This document shows positions 8,412-16,187 of a stretch of 64,000 bases of DNA, piece after piece. The stretch covers positions 3,835 to 67,834 of the forward strand of contig JAKFER010000137.1 of assembly GCA_036675565.1 (NCBI GenBank), given 5' to 3'. Origin of the DNA: JACCYQ01 sp036675565. Lineage in GTDB: Bacteria; Bacteroidota; Bacteroidia; Chitinophagales; Chitinophagaceae. The position numbers and the translations under genes are program-made. The notes under the pieces were generated by a model. That model ran no database searches and was not told where the DNA came from. It was given only the letters and a program-made list of their open reading frames with translations. Positions within the stretch are counted from its first letter, which is position 1. The number at the start of each line of letters is the position of its first letter.

Positions 8412-9290
8412 ATAAGTGTATTATTTATAATCTTTTATAAGAGTATCCACTTAAAACACGCATAATTTCGTAGAATTACGCTGTGTATCTTCGATGAATG
8501 AATACCCACTTATACGTAACTCAACTATTGACACAGTAAATACCATAGGTGTAAAATAGAGCAATAGTGCTGTTGTACAGCATATCACTACCATTTACTT
8601 TTGTTCTAGAAGTTGATTGATACGATATCAATCTATCCAATGTCCAACGTCCAGAAATATTTGATCCAAACTCCTAGAAAAACCAAGAGATCCAATGTCA
8701 GTCAACTTCCTTTTTTTGTTTTTTATTGATTGTCCGATATTTCGAATCCGTATCCTAAAAGATCCTAACCAGGTCTGAAAAACAAAAATCCAAAATCCAG
8801 TTGACCTGATCAGTCAACGAAAACCAATCATCCTAATCCTTATGTCCTTGTCCATCTTATGAAAAAACCAAAACCAAAAAACAATACCCCTGAAACCAAA
8901 TCCTGAAAAAACCAAAAATCCTAAATCCAAATCCCTAAAAAGACCAAAATCCTTTAAACCAAATCCTTTAAAAACCGAAAACCAAATCCTAAACTGGTTA
9001 TGTACCAGCGAATTTTCAAAAACCCAATCCTAGAAAAACCAAACCAGTTCCTTTAAATTCAAACAACCAAATCCAAAATCCAAAAAACCACCAAAAATCC
9101 AAGTCCTAAAGAAGAATCAACATCCAGTCCAATGAAAACCATTAAGGCCAACCACCTTAAAATTTTCAATCACCGTTGTCCAAATCCGATGAATTTCCTG
9201 TTAGGATCCTTTACCCTGCTGCTGAATATTAAAATTTAGCAGCAGGCCACGGTGATTTTTTCTCCAACACTTCCTTCCTTTTTCTCCTGC
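8412..9290. repeat. Gene-free spacer with G-poor repeated words
   Basis: No credible coding frame is seen over about 880 bp. From about 8640 to 9110 the plus strand is strongly depleted in G and built from short words such as AAATCC, ACCAAA and CCTTTAAA. The word AAATCC occurs about a dozen times between 8790 and 9100, in variable spacing and phase, so this is a degenerate word array rather than a clean tandem repeat. The minus strand consequently carries many GG doublets. The first part (8412-8640) is ordinary AT-rich DNA. The end holds the paired structure listed separately. Confidence 0.6.
9168..9262 (+). terminator. Structured element: nested stem ending in a T run
   Basis: Outer arms AATCACCGT (9168-9176) and ACGGTGATT (9249-9257) are perfectly complementary and enclose a second perfect hairpin CCTGCTGCT (9215-9223) / AGCAGCAGG (9238-9246). 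A T run follows directly. This looks like the terminator end of a transcript or a small structured RNA. It lies upstream of the -7 box of the next gene, so it is probably not that gene's leader. Confidence 0.5.
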
Positions 9291-9291
9291 T

Positions 9292-9299
9292 TACCTTTG
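9292..9299 (+). promoter_or_regulatory. -7 box (TACCTTTG) of the metal-receptor-like gene
   Basis: An exact match to TAnnTTTG only 11 nt before the ATG at 9311, implying a very short leader. No TTG is visible 19-21 nt upstream. Confidence 0.5.
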
Positions 9300-9310
9300 G
9301 CTAAAAATAA

Positions 9311-10105
9311 ATGCACACATTTATTGATCAATGTGGAAGAAACGTTCATATAACAAATACTCCAAAAAAGATCATTTCACTCGTTCCCTCGCAAACAGAA
9401 TTATTACACTATTTGGGACTTGAAAAAGAAGTTATAGGCATTACCAAATTCTGCATTCATCCTTCCAACTGGTTCAGGAACAAAACCCGTATTGGCGGAA
9501 CAAAAGATATCCACATTGACAAGATCAGGCAATTGAAACCAGACCTGGTCATTGCCAACAAAGAAGAAAATAATCAGCAACAAATTGAAGCTCTGGCCAA
9601 AGAATTTCCCACCTGGGTAAGTGATGTAAATGATCTTTCAACTGCAATTGAAATGATTCAGCAGGTTGGCGAAATTTGTGGCAAAAAAGAAAATGCAGCA
9701 TTACTGGTAAAAAATATAAACCAGCAATTTGCCTTGCTCTCCCAATTAAAATCTCAAATCCGGGTTGCTTATCTTATTTGGCAAAATCCTTTTATGGTTG
9801 CCGGTGGGGATACTTTTATTAACAGCATGCTATCAGCAGCAGGACTTAGAAATGTATTTTCCCATTTTACCAGGTACCCTGTTGTGGACCTGGAACAAAT
9901 AAAAGAATCAGGTTGCAGGTATGTTTTTTTATCATCAGAACCATACCCATTTAAAGAAAAACACCAGGTTGCTTTACAAAATCATTTGCCGGGATCCAGG
10001 GTTTTAATAGTTGATGGTGAATTATTCAGTTGGTATGGAAGTCGTTTATTACAGGCACCTGCTTATTTTAACCAACTCATAAAAGTTATTAAGGATAATC
10101 CTTAA
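9311..10105 (+). CDS. BtuF/TroA-like helical-backbone metal receptor protein
   Basis: A 264-residue protein of the periplasmic-binding fold used for vitamin B12, heme and siderophore capture (ABC type III substrate-binding). It begins with the family's usual stretch (PKKIISLVPSQTELLHYLGL, residues 18-37) and contains the typical KPDLVIA and DLEQIKESG segments. Unlike BtuF it has no signal peptide: the conserved core starts within 20 residues of the ATG, and no ABC permease or ATPase gene is near. A cytoplasmic or non-transport role is therefore possible. The unknown kinase-like gene follows by 21 bp and is probably co-transcribed. Fold confident, ligand unknown. Confidence 0.8.
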   Translation: MHTFIDQCGRNVHITNTPKKIISLVPSQTELLHYLGLEKEVIGITKFCIHPSNWFRNKTRIGGTKDIHIDKIRQLKPDLVIANKEENNQQQIEALAKEFPTWVSDVNDLSTAIEMIQQVGEICGKKENAALLVKNINQQFALLSQLKSQIRVAYLIWQNPFMVAGGDTFINSMLSAAGLRNVFSHFTRYPVVDLEQIKESGCRYVFLSSEPYPFKEKHQVALQNHLPGSRVLIVDGELFSWYGSRLLQAPAYFNQLIKVIKDNP

Positions 10106-10126
10106 ATTGACATTTTACAAAGTATT

Positions 10127-11224
10127 ATGAAGTTTTCAAATGACCTGGACGATGAAATGATTGAGTTGAACAAACCCAGTCGCAAAAAACAAATGTATTC
10201 CATTAGTCCTGCCCTGCGTCATTATCTTAAACAAAATGGCAGGGAGAAAAAAATTCCTGTTGCTTATAAAGACTTGTTGCATTTCACTTATTCCGTTTCG
10301 TTGAAGGACCGCCACGGGAATGATTCGCTATGGGAAAAAGTAATGTATGATAGTCATCAATGGAATTTTATCAGGGAAGGATTGGTGGAGATCTATGCCA
10401 TGTTGAAAACAGAAGGTGATCTTACTTTTGTAAAACACCTGGATGTTGCTCGTGTTGATTATTGCACATTTGGAAATTCAAATCCATTCCGAATCCGCAT
10501 CGTTAATAAATTCAATGATAACTATGATCATTATTACATTAAGATCGCGGATGCATCCCGTATTTACGGACTTGAATTAGAAGACATCCTTTCGCCCAAC
10601 CGGATTACGTTTTTTACTTACCAGAATACTTTGGTGGAAGAACATATTCCCGGCATTCCCGGCGATATTTTTTTAGAACAAATGAAAAACGATCACTCCG
10701 TAAATAAAATAAGGCTGGCGAAAGAGTTTGTAAAATTCAATGAAAGATGTTTTGTAAGATTATTGGGTGATATGCGCAGTTATAATTTTGTAATTGATAT
10801 TACACCTGATATTGAAGACTATCAATATCGCATACGTGCCATCGATTTTGATCAGCAATCTTATGAAGGCAAAAAAAATCTTTATTTACCGCAATTTTTT
10901 AAGGAGAATAATGAATTCGTAGAGCTCTCCCTCAAACACCTGAACAAAGAATCTATTGAACAGTATCAAACCGAAGAACGAACGTTGATCGCTTTCAGGC
11001 TTGCAACATCAAAATATAAAGTGAAGCAGTTACTGGACATCATGAAAAAAGATACTTTGTCTACACCTGAGAAAACGGAACAACTTATAAAAGAGCTTGC
11101 CGAATACCACCAAAAACCTTCTATTTTAAAATGCCAGACGATTGGGGAGCTGTTACGGATACATATGAAACAGATGTTAAGAAAAAGCCTGAAACTGATC
11201 CCGAAGTTGGATAGTCGCAGATAA
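10127..11224 (+). CDS. Unrecognised protein with kinase-like motifs
   Basis: A 365-residue soluble protein that I cannot place in a named family. Its middle resembles a degenerate protein-kinase or aminoglycoside-phosphotransferase fold. YYIKIADAS (136-144) could be the strand with the ATP-binding lysine (Lys139). EEHIPGIPGD (171-180) resembles a hinge. GDMRSYNFVID (214-224) resembles a catalytic loop ending in a metal-binding Asn, and RAIDFDQQ (237-244) resembles the DFG/DFD metal-binding motif. These appear in the right order and spacing. The C-terminus is helical and basic. It is 21 bp after the metal-receptor-like gene. The gene is clearly real; the kinase idea is inference from motif order only. 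Confidence 0.7.
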   Translation: MKFSNDLDDEMIELNKPSRKKQMYSISPALRHYLKQNGREKKIPVAYKDLLHFTYSVSLKDRHGNDSLWEKVMYDSHQWNFIREGLVEIYAMLKTEGDLTFVKHLDVARVDYCTFGNSNPFRIRIVNKFNDNYDHYYIKIADASRIYGLELEDILSPNRITFFTYQNTLVEEHIPGIPGDIFLEQMKNDHSVNKIRLAKEFVKFNERCFVRLLGDMRSYNFVIDITPDIEDYQYRIRAIDFDQQSYEGKKNLYLPQFFKENNEFVELSLKHLNKESIEQYQTEERTLIAFRLATSKYKVKQLLDIMKKDTLSTPEKTEQLIKELAEYHQKPSILKCQTIGELLRIHMKQMLRKSLKLIPKLDSRR

Positions 11225-11258
11225 AATTTGTTCTGTTTTAAAAAAAGATGGCAAACCT

Positions 11259-11266
11259 TATCTTTG
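11259..11266 (+). promoter_or_regulatory. -7 box (TATCTTTG) of the aldolase gene
   Basis: An exact TAnnTTTG match 22 nt before the ATG at 11289, the same spacing as at the cystathionine beta-synthase and accD genes in this window. Confidence 0.5.
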
Positions 11267-11288
11267 CCACCACTAAAATCACTACTTC

Positions 11289-12347
11289 ATGGCGAATAAC
11301 AAAATTCAGGAGATATTAGGCAAGGAAGCCGATAATTTATTAAGTTATAATGCTACCGCAATAGATAAGTCATCATTGTTCCTTCCCTCACCCAGGCACG
11401 TGGATGAAATTTGGATCAACAGCAATCGCAGCAACCAGGTTTTGCGCAATATGCAAAATCTTTTAGGACATGGTCGTTTGGCCAATACCGGCTATTGCAG
11501 CATTTTTCCAGTTGACCAGGGAATTGAACACAGCGGTGGCTCTGCATTCGCTCCAAACCCAATTTATTTTGATCCTGAAAATATCATTCAATTAGCTATT
11601 GAAGGTGGTTGCAATGGCGTTGCTTCTACTTTTGGCGTATTGGGAATCATGAGCCGTAAATATGCTCACCGCATACCATTCATTGTAAAAATTAACCACA
11701 ACGAATTTTTATCTTATCCCAACCGGTATGATCAAACCATGTTTGGCTCTATTAAGAGTGCATGGAACATGGGTGCCATAGCAGTAGGTGCAACAATTTA
11801 TTGGGGTTCTGAAGAGAGTGCACGCCAGTTAAAAGAAGTTGCAGAAGCTTTTGAATATGCTCATGAACTGGGCATGGTTACCATTTTATGGTGCTATACA
11901 CGTAACAATGCTTTTAAAGTTGATGGTGTTGATTATCATACTTCAGCTGACCTTACCGGGCAGGCAAACCATTTAGGCGTAACCTTGCAGGCTGATATCA
12001 TCAAACAGAAATTACCAACCAATAATGGTGGCTATCTTGCTACTAAACATGGTAAAACACATAAGTTGGTTTATGAACAATTAACCACAGACCATCCAAT
12101 TGATCTTTGTCGTTACCAGTTATTAAATTGTTACAATGGTAGAATTGGTTTGATTAATTCAGGTGGAGAAAGTAAAGGACAAACCGATATGCAGGAAGCT
12201 GTAACAACCGCTGTGATCAATAAAAGAGCCGGTGGTATGGGATTGATCCTGGGGCGTAAAGCTTTTCAAAGACCATTTAAAGAGGGAGTTGACATGTTGC
12301 AAACCATCCAGGATGTTTACCTGGATAAAGACATTACTATTGCATAA
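11289..12347 (+). CDS. fbaB: Class I fructose-bisphosphate aldolase (FbaB/DhnA type)
   Basis: A 352-residue class I aldolase of the archaeal/DhnA type, which interconverts fructose 1,6-bisphosphate with dihydroxyacetone phosphate and glyceraldehyde 3-phosphate in glycolysis and gluconeogenesis. It is closely alignable from recall with E. coli FbaB (350 residues) over its full length, including LPVDQGIEHS-like, KINHNE, GATIYWGSEES, NSGG and GRKAFQ segments. The Schiff-base lysine is predicted as Lys239 (ADIIKQK), equivalent to E. coli Lys237. It is monocistronic between its own -7 box and terminator. Very confident. Confidence 0.95.
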   Translation: MANNKIQEILGKEADNLLSYNATAIDKSSLFLPSPRHVDEIWINSNRSNQVLRNMQNLLGHGRLANTGYCSIFPVDQGIEHSGGSAFAPNPIYFDPENIIQLAIEGGCNGVASTFGVLGIMSRKYAHRIPFIVKINHNEFLSYPNRYDQTMFGSIKSAWNMGAIAVGATIYWGSEESARQLKEVAEAFEYAHELGMVTILWCYTRNNAFKVDGVDYHTSADLTGQANHLGVTLQADIIKQKLPTNNGGYLATKHGKTHKLVYEQLTTDHPIDLCRYQLLNCYNGRIGLINSGGESKGQTDMQEAVTTAVINKRAGGMGLILGRKAFQRPFKEGVDMLQTIQDVYLDKDITIA

Positions 12348-12370
12348 CTAAAAACCAATTGCATATACAG

Positions 12371-12398
12371 GCCTTCTCCATTTTGAGAAGGCTTTTTT
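12371..12398 (+). terminator. Rho-independent terminator after fbaB
   Basis: Perfect 8-bp stem GCCTTCTC (12371-12378) / GAGAAGGC (12385-12392), 6-nt loop, followed by six T. Confidence 0.9.
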
Positions 12399-12444
12399 AT
12401 TTAGTTGGTACAGTTTTTTTGCATCAATTATTAAATGATAAGTT

Positions 12445-12645
12445 ATGGGACATTCAGAAAATAGAAATAAACAGGTAAACAATCCAAGACAAAATCCAAA
12501 TACGCCTTCTAAACCCGATATCAGGGACGATTTGGACAGTCGTAAAAATGAAGAGCAGGATTTTAAAGGTGATGATATTACACACAATGAAAAAGAAACA
12601 AAAGAACATCACCTGAAAGACAAGTCTAAAGGAAAAAAAGATTAA
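12445..12645 (+). CDS. Small, hydrophilic, probably disordered protein
   Basis: A 66-residue, highly charged protein rich in Asn, Asp, Glu and Lys, with no hydrophobic segment, Cys or Trp. It contains a DIRDDLDSRKNEEQ stretch and a Lys-rich end. It lies between the aldolase terminator and accD on the same strand. An opposite-strand frame overlaps (12348-12587), but it lies across the terminator and has no typical domain, so I prefer this one. Intrinsically disordered by composition; function unknown. Moderately sure that it is a gene. Confidence 0.5.
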   Translation: MGHSENRNKQVNNPRQNPNTPSKPDIRDDLDSRKNEEQDFKGDDITHNEKETKEHHLKDKSKGKKD

Positions 12646-12703
12646 TTAAATTTTATTGAATACCTATTCTATAGGGAGGGTGAAGCAAATGCTACACCTT
12701 CCC

Positions 12704-12711
12704 TATATTTG
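12704..12711 (+). promoter_or_regulatory. -7 box (TATATTTG) of accD
   Basis: An exact TAnnTTTG match. It overlaps the upstream TTG codon at 12709, which argues against that codon as start and supports the ATG at 12733 (21 nt downstream). Confidence 0.55.
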
Positions 12712-12732
12712 CTTTTCAACCAAAAAATGGTC

Positions 12733-13653
12733 ATGGCAAAACATTTTGAAGATTTTGATGCTAACCTGGCGGGAGAAGAAGGGAAAACCGAAGAGACGAA
12801 AACCAGTTGGTTTAAAAGAATAAAAAAAGGAATTCATACCAGTACATCCGAAAAAAAAGAAACACCAGAAGGGCTTTGGTCCAAATGCCCTGAATGCGGT
12901 CTTATTTGTACGGTGAATGAATTAAGGGAAAATGATTTTGTTTGTCCCAATACCAAATGCAATTATCACCATCGCATTGGCAGTACTGAATATTACCAGA
13001 TTCTTTTTGATGAAAATGAATTTACCGAATTGTTTGATAATATTCGCTCCAAAGATTTTTTAGGATTCACAGATCTTAAGCCATATCAAAAACGCCTGGA
13101 AGAGATCTGGTCAAAAACTGATTTATCGGATAGTATGCGGGTTGCGGTGGGCAAAGTTAATGGACAGGATATTGTAATTGCCTGTATGGATTTTGAATTC
13201 ATCGGAGGATCGCTGGGAAGTGTAATGGGTGAAAAATTTTCAAGGGCAGTGGATCATTGCATTAAGCACAACATGCCCTATATGGTCATCTCGAAAAGTG
13301 GTGGCGCAAGGATGATGGAAAGTGCATTTTCATTAATGCAACTTGCCAAGACGAGTGGAAAATTGTCGCAATTATCTGATGCCGGGTTACCCTATATCTC
13401 GTTATTGACAGATCCAACCTTTGGAGGTATTTCAGCTTCTTTTGGCATGTTGGGCGATTTAAATATTGCTGAACCCGGCGCCCTGATTGGCTTTGCCGGT
13501 CCCCGCGTTATTAAAGAAACTATTAAGAAAGATTTGCCCGAAGGTTTTCAGCGCAGTGAATTTATTCTTGAACATGGATTCCTAGATTTCATTGTTCCCC
13601 GAAAAGAATTAAAGGAAAAATTAAGCACAGTACTCACCCTTTTTAAAAATTAA
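12733..13653 (+). CDS. accD: Acetyl-CoA carboxylase carboxyltransferase subunit beta
   Basis: AccD transfers the carboxyl group from carboxybiotin to acetyl-CoA, with AccA, to make malonyl-CoA for fatty-acid synthesis. The protein is 306 residues from the chosen ATG (MAKHFEDFDA). The frame opens at a TTG at 12709, but that lies in the -7 box. An N-terminal zinc ribbon has cysteines 52, 55, 71 and 76. The second pair is spaced C-x4-C rather than the usual C-x2-C. The crotonase-fold core contains the typical SGGARM, GGISASF and EPGALIGFAGPR motifs. smpB follows on the same strand. Function confident. Confidence 0.95.
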   Translation: MAKHFEDFDANLAGEEGKTEETKTSWFKRIKKGIHTSTSEKKETPEGLWSKCPECGLICTVNELRENDFVCPNTKCNYHHRIGSTEYYQILFDENEFTELFDNIRSKDFLGFTDLKPYQKRLEEIWSKTDLSDSMRVAVGKVNGQDIVIACMDFEFIGGSLGSVMGEKFSRAVDHCIKHNMPYMVISKSGGARMMESAFSLMQLAKTSGKLSQLSDAGLPYISLLTDPTFGGISASFGMLGDLNIAEPGALIGFAGPRVIKETIKKDLPEGFQRSEFILEHGFLDFIVPRKELKEKLSTVLTLFKN

Positions 13654-13736
13654 AATTCAACTTATCGGTTCCTGGTAAATTATAACCAGGTTGTTCCGGG
13701 TTTGAAATATCAAATAAAATTAAGTACCGGAAATAC

Positions 13737-14171
13737 ATGGAAATTAAAAACAGGGCGGCCTATTACGAGTTTTTTATTGAGGATAAATATACCGCAGGCA
13801 TGGTCCTCACCGGTACCGAGGTAAAATCTTTACGTGCAGGTCGTGCAAGTTTCAACGATAGTTATTGCATTATTGATAAAGGAGAAGCATGGATAAAATC
13901 TTTTCACATTGCCGAATATTCCCATGGCACTGTAAACAATCATGAACCACTTCGCCAGCGAAAACTGTTGTTGCAAAAAAAGGAATTAAAAAAGATCATT
14001 AACCAATTAAAAGAAAAAGGTTACACACTTATTCCATTGCGTTTGTACTTCAATGAAAAAAATATTGCTAAACTCGAAATCGGATTAGGCAAAGGAAAAA
14101 AATTATACGATAAACGAGAAAGTATCAAACAGAAAGATGCAGAGCGTGAATTGAAAAGATATAAATTATAA
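13737..14171 (+). CDS. smpB: SsrA-binding protein SmpB
   Basis: SmpB binds tmRNA and delivers it to stalled ribosomes for trans-translation. The protein is 144 residues. It has the family N-terminus IKNRAAYYEFFIEDKYTAGM, the GTEVKSLRAGRASFNDSY region that contacts tmRNA, and the basic C-terminal tail with GKGKKLYDKRE, which fills the ribosomal mRNA channel. The length is near the lower end of normal. It lies 83 bp after accD on the same strand and ends at a clear terminator. I see no tmRNA gene in the window. Confidence 0.96.
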   Translation: MEIKNRAAYYEFFIEDKYTAGMVLTGTEVKSLRAGRASFNDSYCIIDKGEAWIKSFHIAEYSHGTVNNHEPLRQRKLLLQKKELKKIINQLKEKGYTLIPLRLYFNEKNIAKLEIGLGKGKKLYDKRESIKQKDAERELKRYKL

Positions 14172-14196
14172 AAGCGGCCATTCAGCCGCTTTTATT
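14170..14196. terminator. Bidirectional terminator between smpB and a convergent gene
   Basis: Stem AAAAGCGGC (14170-14178) / GCCGCTTTT (14185-14193) with a 6-nt loop. It has T-rich flanks on the plus strand and lies between two convergent stop codons. Confidence 0.85.
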
Positions 14197-14214
14197 TTAT
14201 GTTCAATTTAATTT

Positions 14215-14883
14215 TTAAAAAGTAAAACCTACGCCTACCTTAACTGCCTGGTTATAGGCTTTGAAATTTTCATTCTTATCCAACCTGCTTAATCCATGAT
14301 CATAAGATGCAGATAATGAAAATCCATTGTTAAACTGGTATCCGAGACCGCCTGTTAAACCCACATCTATACTATTCATTTGATCGGTAATATCCATTGT
14401 TCTTTTAAAGAATGAAAAACCCAGCGCACCTGCATCCACTTTCATATCTGATTGCACCAAAAATGAAACCTGCGGACCTGCAAATATTTGGAAACCCTTT
14501 GAAGGTTCAACTTTTAGCAACAACGGAACATCAATATAATGACTGTTTACTTTTGCGGATGCATTAATACCAACAAAATCCAATTTGTCAATGCTGTAAT
14601 CGCCCGAAAGTTCATAACCTTTTTGTGCATACATAACACCCGGCTCAATACTAACAACGCCACCTAAAGGAATAGCAACAGATGCACCTGCAAAAAAACC
14701 GGTTTTGCCTTTTGTTTGCAAAATACCATTTGTAACATCGATCATATCGTTCATTGAACTTGTAGCATCACCACGCCAGGTTGAATAAGTTGGCCCGGCC
14801 TTGATGCCAATATGTACCTGCGCCTGCAAAGCCATGAAAGAGAAAAACGTAAAAGTTGCGAGGAGTAAAAATTTTGATTTCAT
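14215..14883 (-). CDS. Outer-membrane beta-barrel protein (OMP_b-brl family)
   Basis: A 222-residue secreted protein with a clear signal peptide (MKSKFLLLATFTFFSFMALQ, cleavage near AQ-V). It has the alternating hydrophobic/aromatic strands of a small eight-stranded outer-membrane barrel of the Bacteroidota 'porin family' type. Typical features are the opening HIGIKAGPTYSTW, repeated GLTGGLGYQF-like strands, and a terminal phenylalanine (GVGFTF). Such barrels are common and functionally diverse. It is monocistronic and shares a bidirectional terminator with smpB. Confidence 0.85.
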   Translation of the reverse strand: MKSKFLLLATFTFFSFMALQAQVHIGIKAGPTYSTWRGDATSSMNDMIDVTNGILQTKGKTGFFAGASVAIPLGGVVSIEPGVMYAQKGYELSGDYSIDKLDFVGINASAKVNSHYIDVPLLLKVEPSKGFQIFAGPQVSFLVQSDMKVDAGALGFSFFKRTMDITDQMNSIDVGLTGGLGYQFNNGFSLSASYDHGLSRLDKNENFKAYNQAVKVGVGFTF

Positions 14884-15164
14884 AATTGTTGGTAACAGGG
14901 GTTTTGTTGTCTGTTATCAATCTGACTTTGCAAAAACAACGATCAGTCAAAAAACCCAGCTAATGTTTTGTTAACGGAATTGTCTTTAACATTTTGTGCA
15001 GAATTATAAACCCTGCATGATTTTTGGTTATCTTCCACATCATGAAATCGCTTTATTTACTGCTATTATAATCCTATGATGAAATGAGCCAAAATATTGG
15101 TAGAATATCTAACGAAATGACGGTGGCGAATCCCATCTGACAAAAAATCAATAAATATTAACAG

Positions 15165-16094
15165 ATGAAAAAAATTTTTCTTGTCCTTTCTTTATTAGTG
15201 GCAAGTTTCGGTTATGCGCAATCGATAGGTGGTTATTGGTATGGACCTGCATTTGCACAAACAAATAATTCTGCCAGTAATTACCTGGTTGAATTAATTC
15301 TGAAAGAAAACAATGGAAAATTACAAGGTGCATTAAATTATTATTTCAAGAACAGTTTTCGAAGTGTACCGGTAAATGGCAGTTACAATGCCAAAACACG
15401 ATATGTAACATTACATGATATTCCAGTTACCTATTTCGGATCATTTGTGGATATGGAAGTTGACTGTACGATGGACCTTGTAGCTACATATCGAAAATCA
15501 AAAACAGAAAGCACGCTGGTGGGATATTTTACAGGAAAACCCGGTTATAAGTACACTTGCATTGACTTGAATTTTAATCTTGTATTAAATACAGATGCAA
15601 GTAATACGGATTCTGTTTTCCAGGCTTTAAAAAATTTTAAAGAAACACACCAGGTATGGAAACCTACAGCAGCAGATACACTTACCGATGTAACCATCAT
15701 TCAGCGTAAGGTGGTAAACTATGTAGTGAATAACGAATTCAAAAAAAGAGAGCTTGATATTGTTAAAGAAATTGAAGTGGAATCAGACAGTATTACACTT
15801 GATTTTTATGACAATGGTGAAATTGATGGTGATTCAATTTCAGTATTTGTCAATAATGAATTGCTGGCATACAATCGTATTATCAGTACACGGTCGGTAC
15901 ATTTTGATATCAAACTGGATACAACCAAAGACATCAATGAAGTATCTATGTTTGCAGACAATCTTGGAAGCATTCCTCCCAACACAGCATTGATGATTGT
16001 GAACGACGGTAAGAACCGGTTCGAGATCAGGCTGTCCAGTAATTTTGAAAAAAATGCAACCATCCATATCCGGCGAAAGAAAAATTCGCCCTGA
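15165..16094 (+). CDS. Secreted protein of unknown function
   Basis: A 309-residue protein with a signal peptide (MKKIFLVLSLLVASFGYAQ, cleavage after AQ). The mature part has two halves. The first (about 20-150, beginning SIGGYWYGPAF) is beta-rich with a pair of cysteines (near 105 and 131). The second (about 170-305) is also beta-rich, with DSITLDFYDNGEIDGDSISV and a lipocalin- or PKD-like strand pattern. I do not recognise a named family. It is flanked by convergent topoisomerase IV genes and upstream by a divergent barrel gene. Likely periplasmic or surface-exposed. Confidence 0.75.
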   Translation: MKKIFLVLSLLVASFGYAQSIGGYWYGPAFAQTNNSASNYLVELILKENNGKLQGALNYYFKNSFRSVPVNGSYNAKTRYVTLHDIPVTYFGSFVDMEVDCTMDLVATYRKSKTESTLVGYFTGKPGYKYTCIDLNFNLVLNTDASNTDSVFQALKNFKETHQVWKPTAADTLTDVTIIQRKVVNYVVNNEFKKRELDIVKEIEVESDSITLDFYDNGEIDGDSISVFVNNELLAYNRIISTRSVHFDIKLDTTKDINEVSMFADNLGSIPPNTALMIVNDGKNRFEIRLSSNFEKNATIHIRRKKNSP

Positions 16095-16187
16095 AGGAAT
16101 GTTGAGATGTTTAGTTGTTTAGAGTTTAGGTGATTGATCCAATATCACACAAATTCCAAATTACAAATTCCCAATTCCTCACCTGCA

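Noticed and set aside
9168..9262. Cobalamin riboswitch upstream of the BtuF-like gene
   Set aside because: No B12-box-like conserved core is seen, and the structured element lies upstream of the gene's own -7 box, so it is unlikely to be its leader.
8412..9290. Decayed protein-coding gene in the G-poor region
   Set aside because: All frames are interrupted and show no recognisable domain or codon-like periodicity.
12348..12587. 79-residue minus-strand frame opposite the small hydrophilic protein
   Set aside because: It lies across the fbaB terminator and opposite a more plausible small gene with its own ATG.
13737..14171. tmRNA gene near smpB
   Set aside because: No tRNA-Ala-like acceptor with a tag reading frame is visible in the flanks.
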